DNA of 13,026 bases from a bacterium (GTDB taxonomy: Bacteria; Patescibacteriota; UBA1384; CAJBMM01): contig DAHXOW010000037.1 in NCBI GenBank assembly GCA_027364665.1, positions 1-13,026 of the forward strand. Reading direction: 5' to 3'. A program made the position numbers and the translations under genes. Positions 6,652-13,026 of this stretch are shown one piece after another. The notes below the pieces were generated by a model. That model was not told where the DNA came from, searched no databases, and was given only the letters and a program-made list of their open reading frames with translations. The number at the start of each line of letters is the position of its first letter. Position 1 is the first letter of the stretch.

Positions 6652-7437
6652 ATGGGTATTTTTGAAATAATCATTTTGGTTTGTGCGATAGTTATTTTTG
6701 TAATTCTTATGCGCCGTTTTCCGGAAACAAGCGAGAATGGTCAAATAAAAGTCCGAGAATACAAAGCGTCTCTAGTCGATCGATTCAGCAGCCTTAAAAA
6801 GTTGATCCCTGTCAGGTCAAATGAAAAACTTCCGATACCCCTTACTAACGACGATGAAAAACCAAATAAATCAGAAACAACTGGCACGTTAACTGGACGC
6901 AAACAAAGAGAACCGGGTATCGCTGAGATAGAAAAAAAAACTTACAGCGCTGAGGTGCAGCGTCTTTTATCTGACGCAGAAACCAGTTTTGACGCTAAAG
7001 ATTTTGAGTCAGCAGAAAAACTTTATCTAAAAATTGCCATGGAAGAGCCGCGTTGTGTTTTGGCCTACAACCGTTTGGGAATAATCTATTTGCAAAAAGA
7101 AGAAACTTCAACTGACGCTGAAGAAGCTTTCAAGCAAGCTCTTAAATACGAACCAAATAATGGCTATATATTAAATAATCTTGGATTGTTGGCGTTTAAT
7201 AAAGGGCTTTTTAATGAAGCTGTCAGCTTTTACGAAAAATCAATCTCGGTGGATAGTAATATAGCCAGTCGTCATGCGAATTTGGGACTAGCCTATCTAT
7301 CACTACGACAGTATGCCAAAGCTGCTCACAGTTTTGCTAAAGCATGGTCTCTTGATCCGACAAACCAGGAATTTAAAAACCTTTTGAACGAAGCGCGTGA
7401 TAGAGAACGTCGCTTAAAATCAACTAAGAAATCATAA
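6652..7437 (+). CDS. Membrane-anchored TPR-repeat protein
   Basis: This 261-residue protein has one N-terminal membrane helix (about residues 3-20) followed by Arg-Arg, which predicts a cytoplasmic body by the positive-inside rule. A polar linker (about 25-95) leads to roughly four tetratricopeptide repeats at about 103-136, 137-172 (with a small insertion), 173-206 and 207-240. These show the pattern of Leu/Tyr at position 8, Gly/Ala at 20 and Pro near 32, for example the repeats ending YEPNN and LDPTN. A basic tail closes the protein. TPRs are scaffolds for protein binding; no enzymatic domain is visible. The ATG directly abuts the holB stop, with AAGGAA as the SD inside the holB end, so the two are probably co-translated. 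The partner is unknown. Confidence 0.85.
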   Translation: MGIFEIIILVCAIVIFVILMRRFPETSENGQIKVREYKASLVDRFSSLKKLIPVRSNEKLPIPLTNDDEKPNKSETTGTLTGRKQREPGIAEIEKKTYSAEVQRLLSDAETSFDAKDFESAEKLYLKIAMEEPRCVLAYNRLGIIYLQKEETSTDAEEAFKQALKYEPNNGYILNNLGLLAFNKGLFNEAVSFYEKSISVDSNIASRHANLGLAYLSLRQYAKAAHSFAKAWSLDPTNQEFKNLLNEARDRERRLKSTKKS

Positions 7438-7454
7438 AATTATAAGGGGTTTTA

Positions 7455-7757
7455 ATGTATGAAGATAAAACACTAACCTGTAAAGCCTGTGGCAAACAAT
7501 TCGTTTTCTCCGCTAATGAACAGGCTTTTTTTGCAGAAAAAGGTTTCCAGCAAGAGCCAACTCGCTGCAAAGAATGCCGCGCTAAGCAACGTCAAGAAAA
7601 AGCCAGTCGCACAACTATAATAACTTGCAGTAATTGTGGTAAAAAAGAAACGGTCACTTTCCAAGTCGCCTATCCTGATCATCTGCTTTGTGACGATTGT
7701 TTTAATTTATTGCGGACACAGCAGACAAACAACCAAGCGTTGCCTAATTCAGCTTAA
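7455..7757 (+). CDS. Double zinc-ribbon protein
   Basis: This 100-residue protein has two four-cysteine modules. The first is C9/C12 with C38/C41, framing the FVFSANEQAFFAEKGF and EPTRCKECR pattern of the bacterial zf-trcl probable zinc-ribbon family. The second is C58/C61 with C79/C82 (CSNCGKK and CDDCF). Each should bind one Zn2+. Proteins of this kind are common in Patescibacteria, and their role is not known; nucleic-acid or protein binding is a guess. An AAGGGG SD precedes the ATG. It is the third gene of the holB operon, 17 bases after the TPR gene. Its stop lies one base from the convergent rpmB stop, and no clear terminator separates them. Confidence 0.8.
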   Translation: MYEDKTLTCKACGKQFVFSANEQAFFAEKGFQQEPTRCKECRAKQRQEKASRTTIITCSNCGKKETVTFQVAYPDHLLCDDCFNLLRTQQTNNQALPNSA

Positions 7758-7758
7758 T

Positions 7759-7923
7759 CTAAGCTTGTTGATATTTCCTAAGTGTACGGGCGCATCTTGT
7801 GCAAACTAAAATGCCATTAGTTTTTTGCAGATTTGGCCGAATTAGTCTTTTAGTTTTATGGACAGAATGTGGAACATTGTTAACAATCCCTGGAGTTTTA
7901 CCACATAACAAGCAAGTTGCCAT
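7759..7923 (-). CDS. rpmB: 50S ribosomal protein L28, zinc-binding (C+) form
   Basis: A 54-residue ribosomal protein of the large subunit. It starts MATCLLCGKTP and has CxxC pairs at C4/C7 and C41/C44 that form the zinc site of the C+ type. The central HSVHKTKRLIRPNLQ segment and the GILVCTRCARTLRK end are typical of L28. It is somewhat shorter than the usual 60-78 residues, lacking C-terminal extensions. AAGGAAG precedes the ATG at 7923. It is a single-gene unit on the minus strand between two plus-strand operons, with its own promoter at 7980-8008. Confidence 0.95.
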   Translation of the reverse strand: MATCLLCGKTPGIVNNVPHSVHKTKRLIRPNLQKTNGILVCTRCARTLRKYQQA

Positions 7924-7946
7924 AAGTGCTTCCTTTTAGTTATAAT
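7917..7946 (+). promoter_or_regulatory. Promoter for the M50 peptidase operon
   Basis: TTGCCA (7917-7922, 5/6 match), an 18-base spacer, and TATAAT (7941-7946, 6/6). Transcription should start near 7953, giving a leader of about 56 nt before the GTG at 8009. The -35 box covers the start codon of the divergent rpmB gene. Confidence 0.55.
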
Positions 7947-7979
7947 GTGACAGTTACAAATTAGATCATCCGAGAACAA

Positions 7980-8008
7980 ATTATACTTAAATTTAATCAA
8001 GAGATCAA
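7980..8008 (-). promoter_or_regulatory. Promoter for rpmB
   Basis: The minus strand reads TTGATC (8003-8008), a 17-base spacer, then TATAAT (7980-7985). The start near 7973 gives a leader of about 50 nt before the rpmB ATG. The -35 box lies directly before the GTG start of the M50 gene and covers its ribosome-binding region, so the two promoters overlap face to face. Confidence 0.5.
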
Positions 8009-8686
8009 GTGATAATAATCAATTTGTGGGAACAATATTCATACGACCCATTTCGTGCCATTTTGTTAATTGTTGGCGTTCTTTTGGGAATACTGATGGC
8101 GATAGCCGTTCATGAATACGCCCACGCCTGGGAAGCTAACAGATTGGGCGATGACACGGCTAAACGTCTGGGTCGATTAACCATTAATCCTTTGGCACAT
8201 ATTGACCCAACCGGCTTATTTTTATTCATTTTAGCTGGTTTTGGTTACAGCAAACCAGTTCCTTTCAATCCGAATGTTTTAAAATCGGATAAGGACGAGA
8301 TAAAAATTGCCATTGCCGGCCCTATCTCGAACATTATTCTGGCTTTAATTCTGGCTCTTCCATATCGAATATCTTTAATAATAGGCCTGAACGTCAGCCA
8401 ATCACTTATTTTGACTTTTTTGGACACAATGGTCTATATGAATCTAGTCCTAGCGATTTTTAATTTTATCCCAATCCCACCCTTAGACGGATCAAGAGTG
8501 TTGAATTATTTTCTAGCCGCAGACGCACGAGAATCCTGGGAAAGAATTGGGCCACTGGTTTTAGCCGCTTTAATATTTGCCAGTATCTTCTTTGGATCGT
8601 CTGGATTCGATCCTATCGGAACAATCATGACCCCTCTGCTAAATATTGCTAGTTTCATTGTCAGAGGAGCACCAATCTTGTTTTAG
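8009..8686 (+). CDS. Site-2 protease-like M50 membrane metallopeptidase
   Basis: This 225-residue integral membrane zinc protease is of the short bacterial S2P-like type, without a PDZ domain. The zinc site is HEYAH (35-39) in the second hydrophobic segment, with the second-shell motif NPLAHIDPTG (60-69). The third ligand is the Asp of NFIPIPPLDGSR (D160). IAIAGPISNII (100-110) is the conserved membrane re-entrant segment. Such enzymes cut substrates within the membrane, often in signalling or clearance of signal-peptide remnants; the substrate here is unknown. The start is GTG at 8009 with a weak AAGAG-like SD. The next gene starts 8 bases after its stop, using an AGGAG that overlaps this TAG, so the two are co-transcribed. 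Confidence 0.9.
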   Translation: MIIINLWEQYSYDPFRAILLIVGVLLGILMAIAVHEYAHAWEANRLGDDTAKRLGRLTINPLAHIDPTGLFLFILAGFGYSKPVPFNPNVLKSDKDEIKIAIAGPISNIILALILALPYRISLIIGLNVSQSLILTFLDTMVYMNLVLAIFNFIPIPPLDGSRVLNYFLAADARESWERIGPLVLAALIFASIFFGSSGFDPIGTIMTPLLNIASFIVRGAPILF

Positions 8687-8694
8687 GAGAATCA

Positions 8695-9471
8695 ATGTTA
8701 GATAAAAAAGCAATCGACCAGCTCTGGTTCGAACAGGATGAAAAATACTTGCAATTACAAAAACTAGCGATAGAAAAACCAGATAATTGGCAAAGTGTTT
8801 TTCACCTTATCCCAAAACGCATCGTCTGCATGGATGAGAGAGTCCAGCTAAGGGAATACAGAGAGCCGATAATCGGTTTGGCAGGCAGCGGAATTTTATT
8901 ATCTGATAAACAAAGACAACGTTTTGTCGATAAACTAGCCCAAGAGGTTGACCCGGGGACCATCACGGTTACCTACCACGAATATTGTGGCGCTTGCAAT
9001 CTATATTGCTTTGATCATCCCGATCAACAACCTTTGCCAGTGGCCAAAAAATCAGCAGAGGAATTACGAAAAATGCTCGGCACAAATAAACCTCTGGAAA
9101 AAATCGGCTGGTCGGATGATTGTCAGATCAAAGCAGCCGGAAAAACGGATTTTCATCACGCCAGAGTAATTTTTGTTGACGGCACGGGCAAATTTAATCC
9201 AGGAAGACTTAAATTGATTGACGGTTTTCTGCTGTCTGTCCGTTATTATCCCGATGATGCTTATATCATGAAAGAAATCAGCATAGCAATTAGTTTATGT
9301 TTTGGTAATCATGGCTTCGGCCAGGAAAGATTTCATCAATATCCTCTTTTAATTGCGCTTATTGGAGACGAAACAAATGAACAGTACGAAAACCGGCATT
9401 TGTCCTATCTGGTAAAGCAATCGATCAAAGATCACTCGCTGGAAACAATTAAAGTAATCGATCTAGCCTAA
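8695..9471 (+). CDS. Beta-carbonic-anhydrase-like metalloprotein, paralog 1
   Basis: This 258-residue soluble protein has the metal-site signature of beta-carbonic anhydrases: CMDER (C45, D47, R49) and YHEYCGAC (H95, C98, C101). Cys-x-Asp-x-Arg followed about 50 residues later by His-x-x-Cys gives the two Cys and one His that bind Zn2+, plus the Asp-Arg pair. GLAGSGILLS (61-70), between these motifs, matches the conserved Gly-rich segment. A later FHHARVIFVDGTG (about 153-165) is shared with the next gene. Length and surrounding residues differ from classic carbonic anhydrases, so hydration of CO2 is not assured; the protein could be a divergent family member with another substrate. A strong AGGAG SD precedes the ATG. 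It is co-transcribed with the M50 protease. Confidence 0.6.
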   Translation: MLDKKAIDQLWFEQDEKYLQLQKLAIEKPDNWQSVFHLIPKRIVCMDERVQLREYREPIIGLAGSGILLSDKQRQRFVDKLAQEVDPGTITVTYHEYCGACNLYCFDHPDQQPLPVAKKSAEELRKMLGTNKPLEKIGWSDDCQIKAAGKTDFHHARVIFVDGTGKFNPGRLKLIDGFLLSVRYYPDDAYIMKEISIAISLCFGNHGFGQERFHQYPLLIALIGDETNEQYENRHLSYLVKQSIKDHSLETIKVIDLA

Positions 9472-9496
9472 AAATATATTGTCAAAACAAAAAGAC

Positions 9497-9536
9497 TAAA
9501 CAAATGCTTGAGTTTAAGCTACAATATTGCTATCCT
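9497..9536 (+). promoter_or_regulatory. Candidate promoter(s) for the second carbonic-anhydrase-like gene
   Basis: Two overlapping candidates lie in the 109-base gap: TAAACA (9497-9502)-N17-TACAAT (9520-9525), and TTGAGT (9508-9513)-N17-TATCCT (9531-9536). Just downstream, TCCTAA (9533-9538) and TTAGGA (9549-9554) form a 6-bp inverted repeat in the leader. Only one promoter may be real. Confidence 0.3.
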
Positions 9537-9580
9537 AACCGATTTTGTTTAGGAAATACTTTTAAAGGCAGAACACAATT

Positions 9581-10216
9581 ATGATCGTGGTGCAGCAAGC
9601 TGAAGAAGACGTCTACGCTCTCCTAGGCAGAGAGTCGTGGCAGATGGCAATGGAAGATAGCTATAAATTCAGTAACAAATGGTTGCTTTGTTGTAGCGAC
9701 GAAAGAATACCACGTTTCAGAACTATTCATCCGGCGTGTTTGTTCGGTTCAGGTGCCGGACTCAGCAATCGACAAACAGAAAAAATTTGTAAGCGTCTGG
9801 TAGAATTGCCGATCATGATATCTTACCATGACGATTGTGCTGCGTGCGATAACGACGAGCAAGCCGAAGAAATCGCGCGAGAGATGGCGGGTAGGCTTAG
9901 GCACTCAAAGATTTATCGATTTGGGTACGGCAACAACCGAGCAACGATGATCGGTGAAAAGGGTTGCCATGATGCCAGAGTGTTGATCGTGAATTGCTAT
10001 GGGATAAACACCTGGTATCTGAGCAGAGATTCCGTATGGCCAAAATTTATGGAGATATCTCCATGGCTATACGATAGTGAAATTTTATCAGAACAGTTAA
10101 GAACCTCGAGATCGGTTCTTAACAAAGATGCGATTGTAATCATCGCCTCAAAAGAGAGGCAGCTGATAAAACAGGTCGAAGACGTGCTGAATGACTTCAC
10201 CTGTATAAGTATTTAA
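9581..10216 (+). CDS. Beta-carbonic-anhydrase-like metalloprotein, paralog 2
   Basis: This 211-residue soluble protein is a divergent paralog of the preceding gene. Shared blocks in the same order are CSDER (C38, D40, R42), FGSGAGLSNRQ (55-65), SYHDDCAAC (81-89, with H83, C86, C89) and CHDARVLIVN (129-138). C38, H83 and C86 are the expected metal ligands, with the D40/R42 pair as in beta-carbonic anhydrases. It lacks about 45 residues compared with paralog 1, and outside the motifs identity is low. A possible SD (AAAGG) lies 12 bases from the ATG, longer than ideal. It may have its own promoter in the gap. The enzymatic role is inferred from motifs only. Confidence 0.55.
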   Translation: MIVVQQAEEDVYALLGRESWQMAMEDSYKFSNKWLLCCSDERIPRFRTIHPACLFGSGAGLSNRQTEKICKRLVELPIMISYHDDCAACDNDEQAEEIAREMAGRLRHSKIYRFGYGNNRATMIGEKGCHDARVLIVNCYGINTWYLSRDSVWPKFMEISPWLYDSEILSEQLRTSRSVLNKDAIVIIASKERQLIKQVEDVLNDFTCISI

Positions 10217-10221
10217 AACAC

Positions 10222-10246
10222 AAGGGAGCCGCAGACTGGCTCCCTT
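10222..10246. terminator. Strong hairpin between convergent genes, probable bidirectional terminator
   Basis: AAGGGAGCC and GGCTCCCTT form a perfect 9-bp GC-rich stem around a GCAGACT loop. It begins 5 bases after the stop of the second carbonic-anhydrase-like gene and lies downstream of the convergent tRNA-Pro. The U-tract is poor on the plus side (AATAATTT) and modest on the minus side (GTGTTTTAAA), so termination efficiency is uncertain. Confidence 0.6.
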
Positions 10247-10292
10247 AATAATTTGCTCTGAATTCAAGAATATGGTATCTGATTTAATATTT

Positions 10293-10367
10293 TGGTCGGA
10301 GTGGTGGGATTTGAACCCACGACCCCCGGACCCCCAGCCCGGTGCGCTACCGCTACGCTACACTCCG
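10293..10367 (-). tRNA. tRNA-Pro (anticodon GGG)
   Basis: A 75-nt cloverleaf with acceptor CGGAGTG/CACTCCG, discriminator A and an encoded CCA. The anticodon stem is CCGGG/TCCGG (one G-U) around loop CTGGGGG, giving anticodon GGG. The T-arm is GTGGG-TTCAAAT-CCCAC. Its sequence follows the bacterial tRNA-Pro pattern (D-arm beginning TAGCG, variable region GGGTC). It is preceded on its own strand by a GC-rich leader of about 130 nt. Confidence 0.95.
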
Positions 10368-10372
10368 GCAAA

Positions 10373-10500
10373 CCCCCGCCCGCCACACATTGGGCTCCTT
10401 GAACCCAAGTGGTAATCCGCACGCCGAGGCCTTGACCTCGAACAAATATTGGAAAACCATAAAAAAACTAAGAAGCAATGTGTTAAACAGACAGGGGCGA
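10373..10500 (-). other. GC-rich leader of tRNA-Pro, candidate structured RNA
   Basis: This gap between tRNA-Pro and the next gene has no convincing gene, but 10373-10440 is much more GC-rich than its surroundings. On the minus strand ACACATTG (10476-10483) pairs perfectly with CAATGTGT (10385-10392), and outside it CGCCC pairs with GGGCG (10495-10499 with 10377-10381). Inside, CGAGG-TCAAGG-CCTCG (10425-10440) is a hairpin, and TTGGG...CCCAA (10390-10408) a second one with the same TCAAGG in its loop. It may be a processed leader of the tRNA-Pro transcript or a separate small RNA. I do not recognise a known RNA family. The rest of the gap, 10533-10597, holds nothing I can name. Confidence 0.3.
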
Positions 10501-10504
10501 CTAC

Positions 10505-10532
10505 AATATATCAATTATAAATTTAAAAACAA
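10505..10532 (-). promoter_or_regulatory. Candidate promoter for the leader and tRNA-Pro
   Basis: The minus strand reads TTGTTT (10527-10532), a 16-base spacer, then TATATT (10505-10510). The predicted start near 10498 coincides with the beginning of the paired, GC-rich leader segment, which supports the leader as transcribed RNA. The hexamers match the consensus only moderately. Confidence 0.4.
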
Positions 10533-10597
10533 ACTCTATGTTTAATGATCGGTTCTCGAAACTAAACGTTGCTTTGTCTATCTTATTTGTGGTCATG

Positions 10598-10606
10598 TGA
10601 TATAAT
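10598..10606 (+). promoter_or_regulatory. Extended -10 promoter of the PP2C-like gene
   Basis: TGATATAAT joins a TGN motif to a perfect TATAAT (10601-10606); no good -35 is seen. The start near 10613 leaves a leader of about 28 nt before the ATG at 10641. That leader has no clear Shine-Dalgarno (GCAGCAAAAAA precedes the ATG). Confidence 0.5.
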
Positions 10607-10640
10607 CGTGAATAACCAGTGCTAAAAACGCAGCAAAAAA

Positions 10641-12851
10641 ATGAATTTATCTCTGATTATTTCTCGGTTAGCACCAATTCGCACCAGCGAACGCACTATT
10701 AGTGTCGGGGTCTTAAAGAACCCGGATCAGACAAAATCAGATAAAGTCCTTTATGTGATAGATGTCCCATTGCCAACTGTCATTGGGGAGAAAGTTGAAA
10801 AAGCGATTATCGATGCGTTGCAAAATTTTTTCGGAGAGCAAAGTGATCACTCGGTATATCGCTTCGAAGAAACTATCAAGCAAGTAAATGTCAGTTTATT
10901 TAACATCGCTGAAAACGTTAATGATGAATGGGTGGGGCATGTTAATGCGATACTGGCCCTGTGGGACAATAACGAATTATTCGTTACGCATGCGGGCCGA
11001 ATGTTAGGAGCGGTAGCGAGAGGCGGCACGCTTGTTTTTATAGTCGATCCACAACAAACGGACAAAAAAATTTTAATTCACAAAACGTTTGCAAATCTGA
11101 CCTCAGGGCAACTAAACGATGGCGATACTATTATTTTGGGCAACGGCGAGGTCGGTAGACATTTTTCACCACAATTTCTGGTTAGTGGAAGTAATAAAAA
11201 TGATCCAAGCCAACTGACACAATTGATACAACAAGCCTCACGTCGCCTTAATTTGCGATATGTTGGAGCGATCGTAGCAAGGATATCAGGTAGCGACAAC
11301 GACGGAAGTGAATACAATTTAGACGAAGCTCCGAAAATTGTCGAGGAGCAAGAGACTTCTTCGCGGGTCAATTTGCCGATTTTAAACCAACAGGTAAAAA
11401 AAATCAGCAAGTCTGTTAACGAGAAAATAAAAAAATTACCCTGGAACAACTGGAAAGAAAAAGCTATTTTGGATTCAAAAAAGCTTGGTAACTTGATCGG
11501 CGAATATTTTAAAAAAAGCTTCAAAACTATTAAGGGGCCAGAACAACCAACTATTGAGTTTGAAGATGAAACGACTTCGGACAAAACCTTTGGAATTGTC
11601 AGTCAGACAATTCGTCAAGGATCCGGCTTGGAGCAAACTGAGCCATTATACGCTCATTCCAAGCGACACAAAATTCGATCGCGGGCTAATAGAATTTATA
11701 AAAACTGGTCTCTAAAATTTGGAAGCACTAAGAAACAAATCAAAAAAATTAATCCAAAATATCTTTTAAGCTTAGGGATAGTCTTGGTCTTAATTGTGAT
11801 AATTTCATCCATTATTGAAATAAAAGAACACAATAATAAAAAAATATCATCCAATAGCACGGTCAATCAACAATTGGATCAGGCGAATAAGTTAATTCAA
11901 AATGCGAAGAGCGCCATAAACAACAACCAACCAGACCAGGCAAGGACAGAGCTGGGCCAAGCCCAAGATTTTATAAATAAAGCAACATTAAATGACCCCC
12001 AATCAGGCGCCGTGATGACTGCTCAAAATCAATTAAATGATATTCTGGACCCATTAAACAATATTACCGCAATAGACACTTCAAATCCCGATACCGTTCC
12101 TGAAAATACCGTGGGAATAGCCGTAATCGATCAATACATATTCAGCTACCAAGCAAATTCAGGAAAAATTTACCGACAAACAGTCGGACAGACTAACGAT
12201 GATCAAATAATTTATTCAACAGCAGACAACGGCGCAATAACCGATATGGTTTCTCTGCCAAATTCGAAACAGTTGATTGTCGCAACTAATAAAAATCACC
12301 TTTATCGAGTTTACGTCAACGGAATTACCGGGGCAAATCAACTAATTCCCCCGAACAATCAAAGTTGGGCAAATATTCAATCAATGACTACCTACCTGAA
12401 CAACATTTATATATTGGAAAAAAGTACCGGGCAAATATGGAAATATGTTTCTTCCGACGGTACACATTACACAGAAAAACAAGCGTATTTTTCCTCAGCT
12501 AGCCTGGCCAACCAGGCATCAATCGACATAGCTACTGATGGTGACATGTATGTTCTTGATAAAAGTGGGAATGTCAGTAAATTTACGCTTGGTAACTTAC
12601 AAACTTATGGGCCAATGACTATTCCTTTACCAAATAATAGTTTTAACAACCCGCAACATATTCTTACCGACACAAACAGCACTTCGATTTGGGTACAAGA
12701 TAATAATCGCTTAATCGAATTTTCCAAAACCGGTCAATACGTCAGGCAATTTACCTTTTCTGGCGGCAATCTATCTGCCTGTTCCCTATCTTACGGAACA
12801 AAGCAAGCTTGGGTTTTGAGCGGTACGCAACTTTACTCGATCCCATTATAA
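10641..12851 (+). CDS. PP2C-like pseudophosphatase / membrane helix / beta-propeller protein
   Basis: A 736-residue single-pass membrane protein with three parts. Residues 1-215 resemble the PPM/PP2C phosphatase fold: YVIDVP (38-43) stands where the VxDGxGG motif occurs, GHVNAILAL...THAGRMLGAV (99-125) where GxTA...xxGDSRxY occurs, and LNDGDTIILGNGE (158-170) where LxxGDxLLLxSDG occurs. The GDSR and SDG acids are replaced by AGRM and GNG, so metal binding and catalysis are probably lost. A Lys-rich linker (about 215-370) leads to a membrane helix (about 374-393), a polar helical segment (about 405-450), and a C-terminal domain (about 488-736) with about six weakly repeated beta blades of the NHL/six-bladed propeller type. 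Topology is probably cytoplasmic N-domain and external propeller. It may transmit a surface signal, but this is an inference. No clear SD precedes the ATG. It converges on argS with a 3-base gap. Confidence 0.7.
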   Translation: MNLSLIISRLAPIRTSERTISVGVLKNPDQTKSDKVLYVIDVPLPTVIGEKVEKAIIDALQNFFGEQSDHSVYRFEETIKQVNVSLFNIAENVNDEWVGHVNAILALWDNNELFVTHAGRMLGAVARGGTLVFIVDPQQTDKKILIHKTFANLTSGQLNDGDTIILGNGEVGRHFSPQFLVSGSNKNDPSQLTQLIQQASRRLNLRYVGAIVARISGSDNDGSEYNLDEAPKIVEEQETSSRVNLPILNQQVKKISKSVNEKIKKLPWNNWKEKAILDSKKLGNLIGEYFKKSFKTIKGPEQPTIEFEDETTSDKTFGIVSQTIRQGSGLEQTEPLYAHSKRHKIRSRANRIYKNWSLKFGSTKKQIKKINPKYLLSLGIVLVLIVIISSIIEIKEHNNKKISSNSTVNQQLDQANKLIQNAKSAINNNQPDQARTELGQAQDFINKATLNDPQSGAVMTAQNQLNDILDPLNNITAIDTSNPDTVPENTVGIAVIDQYIFSYQANSGKIYRQTVGQTNDDQIIYSTADNGAITDMVSLPNSKQLIVATNKNHLYRVYVNGITGANQLIPPNNQSWANIQSMTTYLNNIYILEKSTGQIWKYVSSDGTHYTEKQAYFSSASLANQASIDIATDGDMYVLDKSGNVSKFTLGNLQTYGPMTIPLPNNSFNNPQHILTDTNSTSIWVQDNNRLIEFSKTGQYVRQFTFSGGNLSACSLSYGTKQAWVLSGTQLYSIPL

Positions 12852-12854
12852 GAA

Positions 12855-13026
12855 CTACAGCCTGTCTGGCGCGATAATTCCCAGCAAATCAAACATTAAT
12901 TTCAACTGATCCCTAACTCTTGCGGTTAGCAATAATCTTCTTTTTCTGCTCAAATTATCGGCTTTTAAAATCGGCAAAGTTGCATACAGATAATTGAACT
13001 GACTAGCCAATTTATAAATGTGTTCC
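12855..13026 (-). CDS. argS: Arginyl-tRNA synthetase, C-terminal end (5' part off the right edge)
   Basis: The last 56 residues of a minus-strand gene are visible, ending at TAG 12855-12857. The pattern HIYKLASQFNYLYATLPIL, then a charged stretch with SRKRRLLLTARVRDQLK, and the terminal LLGIIAPDRL match the C-terminal DALR anticodon-binding domain of class I arginyl-tRNA synthetase. That domain typically ends in LLGI-x-x-PE-(R/K)-M. The final Met is replaced by Leu. The enzyme charges tRNA-Arg with arginine. Cysteinyl-tRNA synthetase also has a DALR-type domain, but the FN.LY..LPIL and LLGI.AP features fit ArgRS better. The catalytic part lies outside the window. Confidence 0.8.
   Translation of the reverse strand, partial: EHIYKLASQFNYLYATLPILKADNLSRKRRLLLTARVRDQLKLMFDLLGIIAPDRL

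Noticed and set aside
10373..10500. Leader RNA as SRP RNA, 6S RNA or a T-box
   Set aside because: The GGAA-type SRP loop with AGCAG, a clear 6S central bubble and the T-box AGGGTGGNACC motif could not be found, so it is left as an unassigned candidate.
10342..10545. A 67-codon plus-strand frame overlapping tRNA-Pro
   Set aside because: It is antisense to the tRNA and its GC-rich leader, has no SD and no recognisable domain. Frames across tRNA genes are often open by chance.
1..13026. CRISPR arrays, insertion sequences, prophage or restriction genes
   Set aside because: No regularly spaced repeats, terminal inverted repeats, transposase, integrase or methylase signatures were seen on either strand.

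Overview
The window looks like chromosomal DNA of a streamlined, host- or partner-dependent bacterium. I infer a member of the Candidate Phyla Radiation / Patescibacteria. The reasons are a compact clamp-loader delta' subunit without an ATPase N-terminus, very short intergenic gaps, zinc-ribbon forms of L28 and L33, a TPR membrane protein, and a degenerate PP2C-like membrane protein with a C-terminal propeller. The taxon is an inference from content; no 16S rRNA is present. TGA is used as a stop (end of the transketolase gene), which argues against lineages that read UGA as glycine.

Left part, minus strand (1-5141): an apparent operon starts with a full-length transketolase (TTG start). It continues, through an ATGA overlap, into an NRAMP-like metal transporter and then a VKOR-family disulfide-forming protein. 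Downstream and on the same strand, a perfect-consensus sigma70 promoter embedded in the VKOR stop region drives a large Gly/Ser/Asn-rich exported protein that runs off the left edge.

Translation cluster, minus strand (5221-5853): tRNA-Thr(UGU), tRNA-Tyr(GUA), tRNA-Thr(GGU), rpmG (L33), tRNA-Trp(CCA) and a rho-independent terminator. This order resembles the widespread tRNA/tuf/rpmG/secE/nusG neighbourhood, but tRNA-Gly, tuf and secE-nusG are missing.

Middle, plus strand (5926-7757): a divergent extended -10 promoter leads into holB (delta'), a TPR membrane protein and a double zinc-ribbon protein. rpmB (L28) lies convergent to them on the minus strand. Its promoter overlaps that of the next plus-strand gene, a site-2-protease-like M50 peptidase.

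Right part (8009-13026): the M50 gene is followed by two tandem, divergent paralogs with the metal-site signature of beta-carbonic anhydrases. A strong hairpin separates these from a minus-strand tRNA-Pro(GGG). That tRNA is preceded by a GC-rich leader of about 130 nt that could be a structured RNA. Then comes a 736-residue PP2C-like/TM/propeller protein, and at the right edge the C-terminus of an arginyl-tRNA synthetase on the minus strand.

No CRISPR array, transposase, phage gene or restriction system is visible. The items most worth following up are the tandem carbonic-anhydrase-like pair, the pseudophosphatase-propeller protein, the leader RNA before tRNA-Pro and the eroded translation cluster.
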